Source: Bradyrhizobium sp. WSM1743 (GTDB taxonomy: Bacteria; Pseudomonadota; Alphaproteobacteria; Rhizobiales; Xanthobacteraceae). Taken from it: DNA of 64,000 nt. A program made the position numbers and the translations under genes. The stretch covers positions 186,001-250,000 of the forward strand of contig NZ_AXAZ01000001.1 of assembly GCF_000473065.1 (NCBI RefSeq), given 5' to 3'. Position 1 is the stretch's first letter, and each line of letters opens with the position of its first letter. Below are positions 17,199 through 24,784 of the stretch, in pieces. The notes under the pieces are model-generated. The model searched no databases, had not been told where the DNA came from, and saw only the letters and a program-made list of their open reading frames with translations.

Positions 17199-17232
17199 GC
17201 TGCTCTCTCCTTCCAATGTTGCTTGCCTGAAG

Positions 17233-17517
17233 CTAGTAAGTGGCGGGTTGTGCATTGCGTGACTCTAAACGTTCGGCCAAAATTTGATCTACCGCGAGTC
17301 TCGCCGATCGGTCGTCGTGCAGTTCGTCCAGTTTTTTCAAGTAAGCGACCGCCGCTACTTGCAAGAGATCGAAATCGTCTTCGCCGGTATCACGAAGATT
17401 GACGAGGTAGCGATAGAGGGCGGAGCGCCGAGTATCGTTCTCGCTGATGCCGCTGTGAAGCAGCAGGTAGTTTCGCCAAGCGAACGCACAGGCGCCTTCT
17501 ATGGTCTGAGAAGTCAT
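17233..17517 (-). CDS. Conserved hypothetical protein
   Basis: 94 residues from ATG 17517, preceded by GGGAGGTGCAC; GTG 17523 is an alternative. CAFAWRNYLLLHSGISENDT and VAAVAYLKKLDELHDDRSAR are helical and soluble. Resembles short Bradyrhizobium proteins of unknown role. Likely leads a two-gene transcript with the phasin-like gene. Confidence 0.55.
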   Translation of the reverse strand: MTSQTIEGACAFAWRNYLLLHSGISENDTRRSALYRYLVNLRDTGEDDFDLLQVAAVAYLKKLDELHDDRSARLAVDQILAERLESRNAQPATY

Positions 17518-17806
17518 GTGCACCTCCCAAGGCCAGAGAAAGACTGACGATCCGTTTCGTTCCGCGAAAGCTCCGGCTGTAATATTGTTCCGTAGCTGCG
17601 CTGCAGGATGTTTTTTGCAGCGCCTTCGGCGTTCGACAGAGGCCTCAATGTGCAGCTCGCAGAAAACGTTTCCGATCGGGATTAGAATTCCAAACTCGCG
17701 CAGGGCAACCCTGGAGCGGTCATCATTGTCCCGCGCGGTTCCAGCGCTCGCATCGCGCGAAACATGGAGCGCCCCTATATTTAGTTAATTTTTTCGGGAG
17801 GTTCGT

Positions 17807-17974
17807 GTGCGGACTGTCCTCCTACTTCTTGGGCTATGGCTACTGATCAACATCTTGTTTGTTGTGATCACGATGCCCCCTCGCAGGCCACGCTTGCCGC
17901 CTCGGCCAACGCGGCCGGCCTTGATCGAAGCATTGGATGCAATCAAGCGCCTTCTGAAAACACTGCGCCGCTGA
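17807..17974 (+). CDS. Small single-pass membrane protein
   Basis: 55 residues from a GTG start behind GGGAGG. VRTVLLLLGLWLLINILFVV is a membrane helix; then a Pro/Arg-rich linker (PPRRPRLPPRPTRP) and a basic helix ending KTLRR. Similar layouts exist in rhizobial small proteins. Codons look normal; function unknown. Confidence 0.5.
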   Translation: MRTVLLLLGLWLLINILFVVITMPPRRPRLPPRPTRPALIEALDAIKRLLKTLRR

Positions 17975-18103
17975 AAAGTCTGACGATTGCGCTGTCATTT
18001 AAACCAATCAAACACCGGACTATCACTCGTCACTTTAATCTGCGAGACTTTCAATCGACACAAACAATGGCTTGCGAAGAACAAGCCCGAAGGAGGGTTC
18101 GCA

Positions 18104-18295
18104 GTGGAGAAGGTGCAACGCTTGCGCGCGATGGGTTCGCTGTGCCGTCAACAGACCGCGTACAACAGCATGAACAAATGGAAACTCCTCGCGGACGCGG
18201 AATGCTGGGAGCACTTGGCTGAGATTGAGCTGTCGTCCCACTTCCGGGAATGCAACGTCGGTAGCTCGACCAGCTCGCTTGATCTGGCCGGGTGA
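18104..18295 (+). CDS. Small conserved hypothetical protein
   Basis: 63 residues from a GTG start behind AGGAGGG (GAAGGAGGGTTCGCA). VEKVQRLRAMGSLCRQQTAY then WKLLADAECWEHLAEIELSS HFRECN. The pattern Gly-Ser-Leu-Cys-Arg-Gln-Gln and the WEHLAE segment match a recurring family of Bradyrhizobium short proteins. Helical, with two Cys that might pair or bind metal. Confidence 0.55.
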   Translation: MEKVQRLRAMGSLCRQQTAYNSMNKWKLLADAECWEHLAEIELSSHFRECNVGSSTSSLDLAG

Positions 18296-18364
18296 GAAAA
18301 CCCTTGCAATACGGGGATGAGAACCGACCCAAGGAGCCAACTCTTCAAACATCGGGGGCGTGCA

Positions 18365-18532
18365 ATGAATAACCGTAATCGGGCGTACAACCGCGTTGTC
18401 CTGTGCCTGCGCGCTCGGGCGCTTATTTCTCAGCTTGCCGAACTTGAGACCCTTCGAGGCCGAGTGCGAGAGGCCGAGGAGAATACAGCTCTCGATCAAT
18501 CGGCAGACTCGGTGAAGTCAACCATTCACTGA
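18365..18532 (+). CDS. Small coiled-coil-type hypothetical protein, paralogue of 36457-36642
   Basis: 55 residues: MNNRNRAYNRVVLCLRARAL followed by ISQLAELETLRGRVREAEEN. The central ISQLAELETLR-RVREAEE stretch matches SSQLAELQNLRTRLEKAEEK in the minus-strand gene at 36457-36642, so the window holds two members of one family. Ribosome site GGGGGC is modest. Role unknown; helix likely. Confidence 0.5.
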   Translation: MNNRNRAYNRVVLCLRARALISQLAELETLRGRVREAEENTALDQSADSVKSTIH

Positions 18533-18597
18533 TTGAATTCGCAGGTCGTCGAGCGCGCGCTGCTGGGAGGGTATGCTGCCACCGGGCGCACGGCCGA

Positions 18598-18816
18598 TCA
18601 GCCCTCAATGTGTTTCACCGTCGAAATCGGCCAGCGACCTTCATGTCCTGCGACCGAGATGCGAAGTCCGTGCTGATCATCGAGGAAGACGCGATCAATT
18701 GTGCCAGCCTTGCCGTCAGTCAAGACGACGGTCTTGCCGACCAGCTCCGTCTCGGCCTCGTGCAGTTCGCGCAAGATGTTCATCGCTCGCGCGTCGCCGG
18801 TACTTGCAGCACTCAC
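18598..18816 (-). CDS. Small conserved hypothetical protein, PRC-barrel-like
   Basis: 72 residues from GTG 18816, or 61 from MNILREL at 18783. ELVGKTVVLTDGKAGTIDRV then FLDDQHGLRISVAGHEGRWP reads as a short beta-barrel (VVLTDGKxGxVxxxxLDDxHGLRIxxxGHxGxWP) known from Bradyrhizobium proteins of unknown role; the strand pattern recalls PRC-barrel or SH3-like folds. Ribosome site weak. Confidence 0.6.
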   Translation of the reverse strand: MSAASTGDARAMNILRELHEAETELVGKTVVLTDGKAGTIDRVFLDDQHGLRISVAGHEGRWPISTVKHIEG

Positions 18817-19094
18817 AAATGCACCCTGCTTGGTGCGAATTCTTGTATTCTACCACTCTGGTATTTTGACGCGAGCACGCAATCGGGGAGTTCCAGGGCG
18901 CGTGAATTGAATTCTGAGACGGTCCCTTGGCTCACTCGTTCTCTTCACCACAGACGTGGCCGTTCGGAACTCTTGCAGTCTGCACCGAGTTACAGAGCCG
19001 CCGACAGAAGGGAGAGGAGCGGTCGCGTGCCCGGTATCACGTCACGGTTTCTCGATCGCGCCGGTCGGCAGCACTTGAACAGAGAGAGGCGACA

Positions 19095-19361
19095 ATGAAG
19101 GCACCACTACTTCTTGCTGGCGCATTCATCATCGGATGCGCCGCCCCGGCACTGGCCGATGAGTACTATGTCGTGCAGGGTCCGAACCGCCAATGCACCG
19201 TTACCACGACACGTCCGGCGGACAAGGAGGTCGTAACACAGATCGGTCCGCTGGCCTTCAAGAGCCGCGTGGAAGCCGAAGATCGCATCAAGCAGACCAA
19301 AGTCTGCGAGGAAGGGACAGTTGGCAGTAGCAGCAGCACGACCGTCATCAAAGAGAAATAG
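19095..19361 (+). CDS. Small secreted (periplasmic) protein
   Basis: 88 residues. The start follows AGAGAGGCGACA. KAPLLLAGAFIIGCAAPALA is a clear signal peptide, cut before DEYYVVQGPN. The mature part has CTVTTTRPADKEVV and TKVCEEG, two Cys that may form a disulfide, and a Ser-rich tail. Resembles a common Bradyrhizobium exported protein of unknown role (YYVVQDxxTxxCTVVxxRP). A terminator follows 40 bases downstream. Confidence 0.7.
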   Translation: MKAPLLLAGAFIIGCAAPALADEYYVVQGPNRQCTVTTTRPADKEVVTQIGPLAFKSRVEAEDRIKQTKVCEEGTVGSSSSTTVIKEK

Positions 19362-19401
19362 TCGAGGGCATCATTCCTGAACGTCTTTGCTATTCGAGAA
19401 A

Positions 19402-19434
19402 AGTCGCGCCCATTCCTGTCGGCGCGACTTTTTG
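19402..19434 (+). terminator. Rho-independent terminator of the secreted-protein gene
   Basis: AGTCGCGCC, 10-base loop, GGCGCGACT followed by TTTTG. Nine-base GC-rich stem plus T-run directly downstream of 19361. Confidence 0.8.
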
Positions 19435-19521
19435 TTCTCCAGACACCAACTGACCAGCGGCTTAGGTTCATTCCGGCGGCCTTTGCCGAATTCCGCCATA
19501 ACTACGTGAGCAAATGCGCGG

Positions 19522-19686
19522 ATGCTCGAAATCCCAGGCCGCTGCGATCACTGCGAAGAAGAGTTCGCGCAACAAGAGCTGACCGTTCTTGCGCCACCGG
19601 CCGGGGACGGCGAGTTGATCTGCGCTCGGTGCATCGAGATCAAGCTCCGTCGAGCTGTCGCGAAGCTGCCGCGTGGTGATAACTGA
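19522..19686 (+). CDS. Small zinc-binding-type protein (two CxxC)
   Basis: 54 residues from ATG 19522: MLEIPGRCDHCEEEFAQQEL then APPAGDGELICARCIEIKLR. CDHC (8-11) and CARC form a zinc-ribbon-like pair 26-30 residues apart. No strong ribosome site. Similar in type, not in sequence, to the zinc-ribbon gene at 15151. Could be an adaptor or regulator. Confidence 0.45.
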   Translation: MLEIPGRCDHCEEEFAQQELTVLAPPAGDGELICARCIEIKLRRAVAKLPRGDN

Positions 19687-19984
19687 CGCTGGAGACCCGC
19701 TGGGGATGAACGCCTTGGCGTTGCTCCCGTTGCCTCCCGATGCCATCGCAAATTCCAAGTTGGCTGGGCCTGACAAATATGGTCGTTGAAGCGTCCCGCT
19801 CCGTGTAGCGGTAGGCGGCCCATCCGGCTGCATTGAAAAACGAGAGCAGCGCGCGGACGAGTGGATCAAGACCGTCCGGCAGACCGACTACGATGCGATC
19901 GTCGACAGCTTGCGCTCCCAGGACGCTGCTCGCAAGGGAATCGGTCGCGCACACCTGAATTCGCGCCGAGAAACATTCTTGCGA
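19687..19984. other. Gap with no convincing gene
   Basis: About 300 bases between the zinc-ribbon gene and the end of the reverse transcriptase. A minus-strand frame (19640-19954) has a partly protein-like centre (VDDRIVVGLPDGLDPLVRAL) but no ribosome site and overlaps the zinc-ribbon gene. A transcript from the RT operon could run into it. Confidence 0.35.
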
Positions 19985-21592
19985 CTACGATTCAGCGTCA
20001 TCGTCGTCCTCCGCGTCATAAGAACTCACGCGAAGCTCGATCGCGTGCGCAATGTCGCTGAACTTTGATTCTTCGATGCCACTGAAGACACGCGGGAGGC
20101 GCTCCTCGTCGAACAGGAATACCCGCTTCTCATACATAGCTTTTAATGTATCATTCGTGATGAGTTTCCGCACTTCAGTATTCCGAGGCCACCCACTGGA
20201 TGACCATTCCAGAAACACTGGCCACATTGGGCCTTCAGAGTTTTCCGTACTAATCAGCTCAAAGATTGCATCGAAGATTGACTTGCTCCCTCCGCCGAAG
20301 AAATTCATGATCGAGACGATAGAGAGAGCCCCACAATTTCGAATGATCGTCAAGGCGCTCGCTTCCGGGACATCTATTTTCAGGATGTTAGCTCCGAATA
20401 GGAGCCAACAGACCTCACTGTCGTTGCCTAGCCGGCCGTGATAGTCCAGCATAGACTTGATCAGTTCGGACCATCGCTCATGGTCTAAATCGTCCTTGGT
20501 CAGTTTGCGCCAGACTAAAACGCGAATGACATAGTCGAGCGTATGCCCAAAGTGAATTGCTGAGCGCATTAAGAACGGTTGGAGCGCGTCCCATTCGTCC
20601 CATTGGTGCTCAGACCGATCAAGCTGACGAATGGCGTACTTCAATATGCCGTCATCGCTGTCAGTGAGCGACAATTCGAATGCATACTCAAGCGCAGCCC
20701 TCAGCCGCTCCTCTCGACGATGATCGGGAGCTGCTAAAGCAACCTCTAACCGATTTGCAACGTCCGATGGCCATGCATCAGTAAAGCGAAAATTCGCTCC
20801 ATAAATGCGAGTCTTACTTTCATTAATATCCAGCTCAAACTCTCGTAGGCAGTTTCGATATAACCACAATGCTCGCTCGACTTCCGAATGCGATTGTGCA
20901 CCGATCCAAACATCGTCAACGTGCCGAATGAATCCGACCTCAGCGCTACCAAACCGGGAGTGAAAATCCGTATCTATACTCGTGCAGATCAGTTCCGCGA
21001 CATATCGAGAAGCGTCCGGGCCTACCGGGATTCCAATAGTTTGGCCATCCTGCCCTTGTCGCAAAGTGAAGTCGAGACGATTGAAATACACGTCCTGGGC
21101 GTCGAATTTTCTTGTCTTCTTGGCGACATCCTTGCCGTGAAAGGCCCATGAAACCGAATGCGTGTAAATCGAATGATAGAAGCGAGAAATGTCCGTTTTT
21201 GCTATGAAACGGTATCCTGCCAGCCTGTTTAGACGTTCGATTTCCAACTGATTGTGTGACGATATCTCAAGCGCTCTTTCACCCTGCGGAGTATGGTTGG
21301 GCACTGACAGGCTTGACGGATTGCTTGCGAACAGTTTGTCAAGCTCGGCGACATGTGCATGCAGGAATTCCGCCAAATCGTGAGCCGTAATGGGATGGAT
21401 GGCTGAGAACGTTCGGCGAGATGCTCCGCGTTTGGAAGCGTTGTAGATCGCCGACCTAAGCGGCTGCTTGGGGTCGGACAAATAGCTTGACGGGTTGGTT
21501 GCAAAATATTGAGCGATCTCTTCGGTATGAAAACTGGGAGGAAGGTTCTCGGGGAAATAGCCTATGCGAAGCAAATCCTGCTTGAGCGACAT
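19985..21592 (-). CDS. Abi/UG-type reverse transcriptase (putative anti-phage)
   Basis: 535-residue RNA-directed DNA polymerase of the defence-associated type. Motif A is AKTDISRFYHSIYTHSVSWA with catalytic Asp134. Motif B is GIPVGPDASRY near 187. Motif C is RHVDDVWIG with Asp226-Asp227, where His stands in place of the usual Tyr or Phe. The N terminus GYFPENLPPSFHTEEIAQYF and the IYTHS segment recall the RTs of DRT/Abi systems. Residues 300-535 are helical and unassigned, as in Abi RTs. No maturase, integrase or endonuclease domain, so not a group II intron or retron of the usual kind. It follows the GHKL-nuclease gene by 56 bases, probably one operon. Which UG class it belongs to cannot be fixed here. 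Confidence 0.85.
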   Translation of the reverse strand: MSLKQDLLRIGYFPENLPPSFHTEEIAQYFATNPSSYLSDPKQPLRSAIYNASKRGASRRTFSAIHPITAHDLAEFLHAHVAELDKLFASNPSSLSVPNHTPQGERALEISSHNQLEIERLNRLAGYRFIAKTDISRFYHSIYTHSVSWAFHGKDVAKKTRKFDAQDVYFNRLDFTLRQGQDGQTIGIPVGPDASRYVAELICTSIDTDFHSRFGSAEVGFIRHVDDVWIGAQSHSEVERALWLYRNCLREFELDINESKTRIYGANFRFTDAWPSDVANRLEVALAAPDHRREERLRAALEYAFELSLTDSDDGILKYAIRQLDRSEHQWDEWDALQPFLMRSAIHFGHTLDYVIRVLVWRKLTKDDLDHERWSELIKSMLDYHGRLGNDSEVCWLLFGANILKIDVPEASALTIIRNCGALSIVSIMNFFGGGSKSIFDAIFELISTENSEGPMWPVFLEWSSSGWPRNTEVRKLITNDTLKAMYEKRVFLFDEERLPRVFSGIEESKFSDIAHAIELRVSSYDAEDDDDAES

Positions 21593-21648
21593 CTATCAGT
21601 CTCTGCGGACTATCGCCGCCATTGAGACGGCTGCTGTTTGAAGAAAGA

Positions 21649-23622
21649 TCATTGGCCAAAGAGGACCGAAAAGAACGCCTGATTTCGTTTCTTCGCGTTT
21701 TCCAGCAGGGTCTCGTATCCAAGCGCCTGAATGAACACGCGTTGGTTGGCGTGGTATCGAACGAAAACCCGAGGATTCCAGTCATTTATAAAATCGTGCT
21801 GCCGAAGAACCTCGATCAGGCTTGGAGTGAGGTCAGCAACAATGTAGGCGATTTTTCGGACGACGCCCGCGAATGAAAAATGCGTGCCGTCCGTCTTGGC
21901 CAATCCACCTGCGGCAGCAGCCTTCGAGACGGTGTTGATGACTTGCAGTACAGGATCGCTCTTCTCGGAGCCGAACACATAGTCGTTTCTGCTTGGCCTT
22001 TTGAACTCGACCACTGTCAAGGTCGTCGCATTCTCGTCGCCAAGTACCATACTATCATCGAAGAATAGAAGATCGGTGACCTTGTCACCCGTGCGTCGCC
22101 TTCCGCCATGCAGGGTTCTATCGCTGGAGATGTAAGGCATAAATGCCAGAGCGTCATCGACGAGCCATAGATTGTGTTCGAAGTAATTTAACGAGACATT
22201 GTCGTTGAAGCGCTTGAAGACAAGATCGTGAATTGCATCTTCGGGAGCGTGTCGTCCGTCACCTTGGAACTTGCGCGCGGCCTCCATTAGATCGATTATG
22301 TTTCTGCGGTGGATTACATATTCCGCCAACGCTTCTTTCTTGCTTTCGTCAATCTGCTCGACAAGTTTTTTGATCTCTCGCTCGTAATTGTCCGCATTGG
22401 CAGCCGCTGCCACAATCTGCTTAGTCAAATCATTGGTTGCGCGATAGCGCTCGATTGCGAGGTCGGAGACGAATTCCTCGCTGGACCAATTATTGGGTTT
22501 GGCTGCGACATACTCTTTCACTGAGCGGCCGCGCAAACCAAGTCTGAGGATGGGATTTTCCTTGAGGGCGTCTTCGAGGTCTGATGATTGCTCAGTCTTG
22601 ATCTTTTCGATTTGACTCAGCTCTTTCGATTGGATCACATCGCTGATCTTCGAGACGATATCTTCCAGAACTCGGGGGCTTACGTTTATGCCTGTTCGGG
22701 CGTCGTTGAGCCTATTCTCGAATGCCTCGCTCCGAACCACGGCGATGACGACATATCTTTCACCGACCTCGTCAGAAAAAAACTGACTTCCGATCTTAGC
22801 ACTTAGATCACGCGGCGATCCAACGATCCGATCCGCGGCCGACAGCAGCAGGCAGTGGCTCTTAAATTGCTGTGATCGTCGCACCCTGGCTAAGGAATAA
22901 TTTGCCGGCTCTTGCGAGCCATCTATTTCGACTGTGATTAAGCCGGTGTCGAATTGGACAAACATGGAGCCGAAGCGGCTACGAATGTCGATTGGTGCTT
23001 CTTGATCAAAGCGAATGGTGATCTCGGGAAGCCAGCGATACAGAAAATAGGGAAGGAAATGCCCGCCAATCTCGTTGGCGATGCCATCCTTATCGAGCTG
23101 TCGAATAAGTTCCTGCCAAGTTGTGAGCGGTTGATCGTACGTAACGCGAAGCCCTGTCCCAGAGAATTCTGGCGCTGCCTCAAGGAGGGCGAATTCACGC
23201 TCTTCTTCGATATTGAATCGAAATGACCTAGTGTCTTCTGCCGTTAAGAACGCGTACCGGCTTTCATAGACGATCCGAGCAAAAACTTTGAAAGCTATGA
23301 AGCGCCCGAAGCCGCGCCCTTTCTGCCTAAGCTTATGTCCAGTGAAGGGGGTCTTGAACGACTTGTAGTTTTCGTCGTTCAGGCCGGCACCGTTATCGGT
23401 GACAGAGACCTTGAACTTGGAAGGATTGTTCCAGTCGTGGAAATGGATGTCCACAGTGCCGTTTGTTCTTCCATCCTCGCCAAAGCGTTCCTCGACGCCG
23501 TGCATCGCATTCGAGATGGCTTCCAGCACGGGTAGAAGAAGTCCATGCAGGTCCACTTGGACATGGGTGCGCGACAGCACCGCCCGCATGTCGGGTTTTA
23601 AGAGTGCATCTGTGCCAGCCAC
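21649..23622 (-). CDS. GHKL ATPase fused to a PD-(D/E)XK-like nuclease domain
   Basis: 657 residues from a GTG start behind TGGGGG. N-terminal GHKL (Hsp90/MutL/histidine-kinase-type) ATPase: N-box LEAISNAMHG with Glu34 and Asn38, G1 box VTDNGAGLN with Asp76, lid/G2 KGRGFGRF at 101-108 and GTGLRV at 155. A transducer-like middle and a coiled-coil stretch (YEREIKKLVEQIDESKKEAL, about 413-433) follow. The C-terminal part has VTDLLFFD (Asp517) and TVVEFKRPSR (Glu539, Lys541), the spacing of a PD-(D/E)XK nuclease, with HNLWLVDDALAF before it. Likely the first gene of an operon with the RT. Such ATPase-nuclease fusions are known in defence islands; the pairing with an RT is the notable part. Confidence 0.85.
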   Translation of the reverse strand: MAGTDALLKPDMRAVLSRTHVQVDLHGLLLPVLEAISNAMHGVEERFGEDGRTNGTVDIHFHDWNNPSKFKVSVTDNGAGLNDENYKSFKTPFTGHKLRQKGRGFGRFIAFKVFARIVYESRYAFLTAEDTRSFRFNIEEEREFALLEAAPEFSGTGLRVTYDQPLTTWQELIRQLDKDGIANEIGGHFLPYFLYRWLPEITIRFDQEAPIDIRSRFGSMFVQFDTGLITVEIDGSQEPANYSLARVRRSQQFKSHCLLLSAADRIVGSPRDLSAKIGSQFFSDEVGERYVVIAVVRSEAFENRLNDARTGINVSPRVLEDIVSKISDVIQSKELSQIEKIKTEQSSDLEDALKENPILRLGLRGRSVKEYVAAKPNNWSSEEFVSDLAIERYRATNDLTKQIVAAAANADNYEREIKKLVEQIDESKKEALAEYVIHRRNIIDLMEAARKFQGDGRHAPEDAIHDLVFKRFNDNVSLNYFEHNLWLVDDALAFMPYISSDRTLHGGRRRTGDKVTDLLFFDDSMVLGDENATTLTVVEFKRPSRNDYVFGSEKSDPVLQVINTVSKAAAAGGLAKTDGTHFSFAGVVRKIAYIVADLTPSLIEVLRQHDFINDWNPRVFVRYHANQRVFIQALGYETLLENAKKRNQAFFSVLFGQ

Positions 23623-23766
23623 ATTGGCCCCCAGCTCAAACGGAGCGAAGGGGAGCCAATCATTTCTACAACCAGGGGTAAAGAATAAATGTAGTCGGAC
23701 CTAAGCAAAAGGCGTGCATAATCAGGCACTAGGCAAGGGGCAGATGTACCGAAGAGCGGCAAGGCC
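23623..23766 (-). promoter_or_regulatory. Leader/promoter region of the ATPase-RT operon
   Basis: Lower-GC stretch upstream of the operon, reading leftward. On the minus strand TTGCTT, 16 bases, ATTCTT resembles a weak sigma-70 pair near 23685-23715. No open frame. RTs of this class can use a nearby small RNA; no conserved structure could be confirmed here. Confidence 0.3.
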
Positions 23767-23812
23767 GTGATAGGTGATTTGGGACACTATACGGACACTA
23801 ATCGCCTATCAC
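23767..23812. other. Candidate right attachment site / palindromic core site
   Basis: GTGATAGGTGATT at 23767-23779 is matched, with one mismatch, by the inverse AATCGCCTATCAC at 23800-23812. Between them GGGACACTATACGGACAC resembles the sequence at 7025-7043 beside the integrase. Inverted arms around a core are typical of tyrosine-recombinase crossover sites, so this may be the right end of the island. Confidence 0.4.
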
Positions 23813-23845
23813 GTTGAACTTACGACATCTTTTGTTCTGTCGTTT

Positions 23846-23868
23846 CTCCCACAAGGGGAGAAGGAAAG
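23846..23868. repeat. Half copy of dispersed repeat family B
   Basis: TTTCTCCCACAAGGGGAGAA equals the closing arm of the family B elements at 6766-6912 and 58250-58382; the opening arm is absent here. The rest of 23869-24070 holds no supported gene. Confidence 0.65.
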
Positions 23869-24070
23869 AGGACCGTGCTTCGCCGCTCATCCCTTGGGCA
23901 AATGCAGGTCGCAAAGCCGTCGCACAGGGAATAAGCAGACGCCGATCGCCGGCGTAACGTTCTGAGCACGCAGCAAATTCCCTCGCCACCCGCGCCCCAC
24001 CGCAATTGTACACAATGGCACGGCGCTTGCAGAACTCCTGGCCAAGAGAGTTCTCGCGGGGGTCTGCGTC

Positions 24071-24784
24071 ATGTTGAACTCAGCCAAGCCGACAAAGGGC
24101 GTCGTCAGCGCCGAGCCCGAGCCGATCGCGCTCGACTGGCCCGCCACCGCGCTTCTGATCATCGACATGCAGCGCGACTTCATGGAGCCCGGCGGCTTCG
24201 GCGAAACGCTCGGCAACGACGTCAGCCAGCTTGCGCGCGCGGTGAAACCGATCGGCATGGTGCTGACGGCGGCGCGCGACACCGGCATGCTGGTGATCCA
24301 CACGCGCGAGGGGCATCTGCCCGATCTCTCCGACGCGCCGCCGGCAAAGATCGAACGCGGCGCGCCGAGCCTTCGTATCGGCGATCTCGGTCCGATGGGA
24401 CGCATCCTCATTCGCGGTGAGGCCGGCCACGACATCATTCCCGAGCTCTATCCGCTCGACAGCGAAATCGTGATCGACAAGCCGGGGAAGGGCGCCTTCT
24501 ACGCCACCGAGCTCGGCGATGTCCTGGAGAATTACGGTATCGAGAATCTCTTGGTGTGCGGCGTCACGACAGAAGTTTGCGTCAACACCACCGTGCGCGA
24601 GGCCAATGACCGCGGCTATCGCTGCGTCGTCATCTCCGACGGCTGCGCATCCTACTTCCCCGAATTTCACGAGATGGGCCTGAACATGATCAAGGCCCAG
24701 GGCGGCATCTTCGGCTGGGTCGCAAGCTCAGCCGCAGTCTTGGAGGCGATGAAGAGTTCGACCACATTGGGGGTAACATCATGA
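24071..24784 (+). CDS. Isochorismatase-like cysteine hydrolase
   Basis: 237 residues of the isochorismatase fold (cysteine hydrolases that cut C-N bonds of amides, ureides or biuret-like compounds). The triad is visible: Asp in [11 protein letters not shown], Lys in [12 protein letters not shown], and the nucleophile Cys in [19 protein letters not shown], with the cis-peptide Val-Thr-Thr. The stop overlaps the start of the permease by four bases (ATGA), so the enzyme probably acts on the compound the permease brings in. Substrate unknown; ureide, pyrimidine or N-carbamoyl compounds are plausible. Confidence 0.82.
   Translation: MLNSAKPTKGVVSAEPEPIALDWPATALLIIDMQRDFMEPGGFGETLGNDVSQLARAVKPIGMVLTAARDTGMLVIHTREGHLPDLSDAPPAKIERGAPSLRIGDLGPMGRILIRGEAGHDIIPELYPLDSEIVIDKPGKGAFYATELGDVLENYGIENLLVCGVTTEVCVNTTVREANDRGYRCVVISDGCASYFPEFHEMGLNMIKAQGGIFGWVASSAAVLEAMKSSTTLGVTS

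Noticed and set aside
19640..19954. 104-codon minus-strand frame
   Set aside because: Part of it (VDDRIVVGLPDGLDPLVRAL) looks protein-like but there is no ribosome site, and it overlaps the small CxxC gene on the other strand.
19985..21592. Group II intron or retron reverse transcriptase
   Set aside because: No maturase or HNH domain, no intron ends, and the sequence style matches Abi/UG defence RTs rather than retron RTs.
21649..23622. Histidine kinase call for the GHKL protein
   Set aside because: There is an ATPase domain but no H-box, receiver or membrane sensor; a nuclease-like C terminus fits better.
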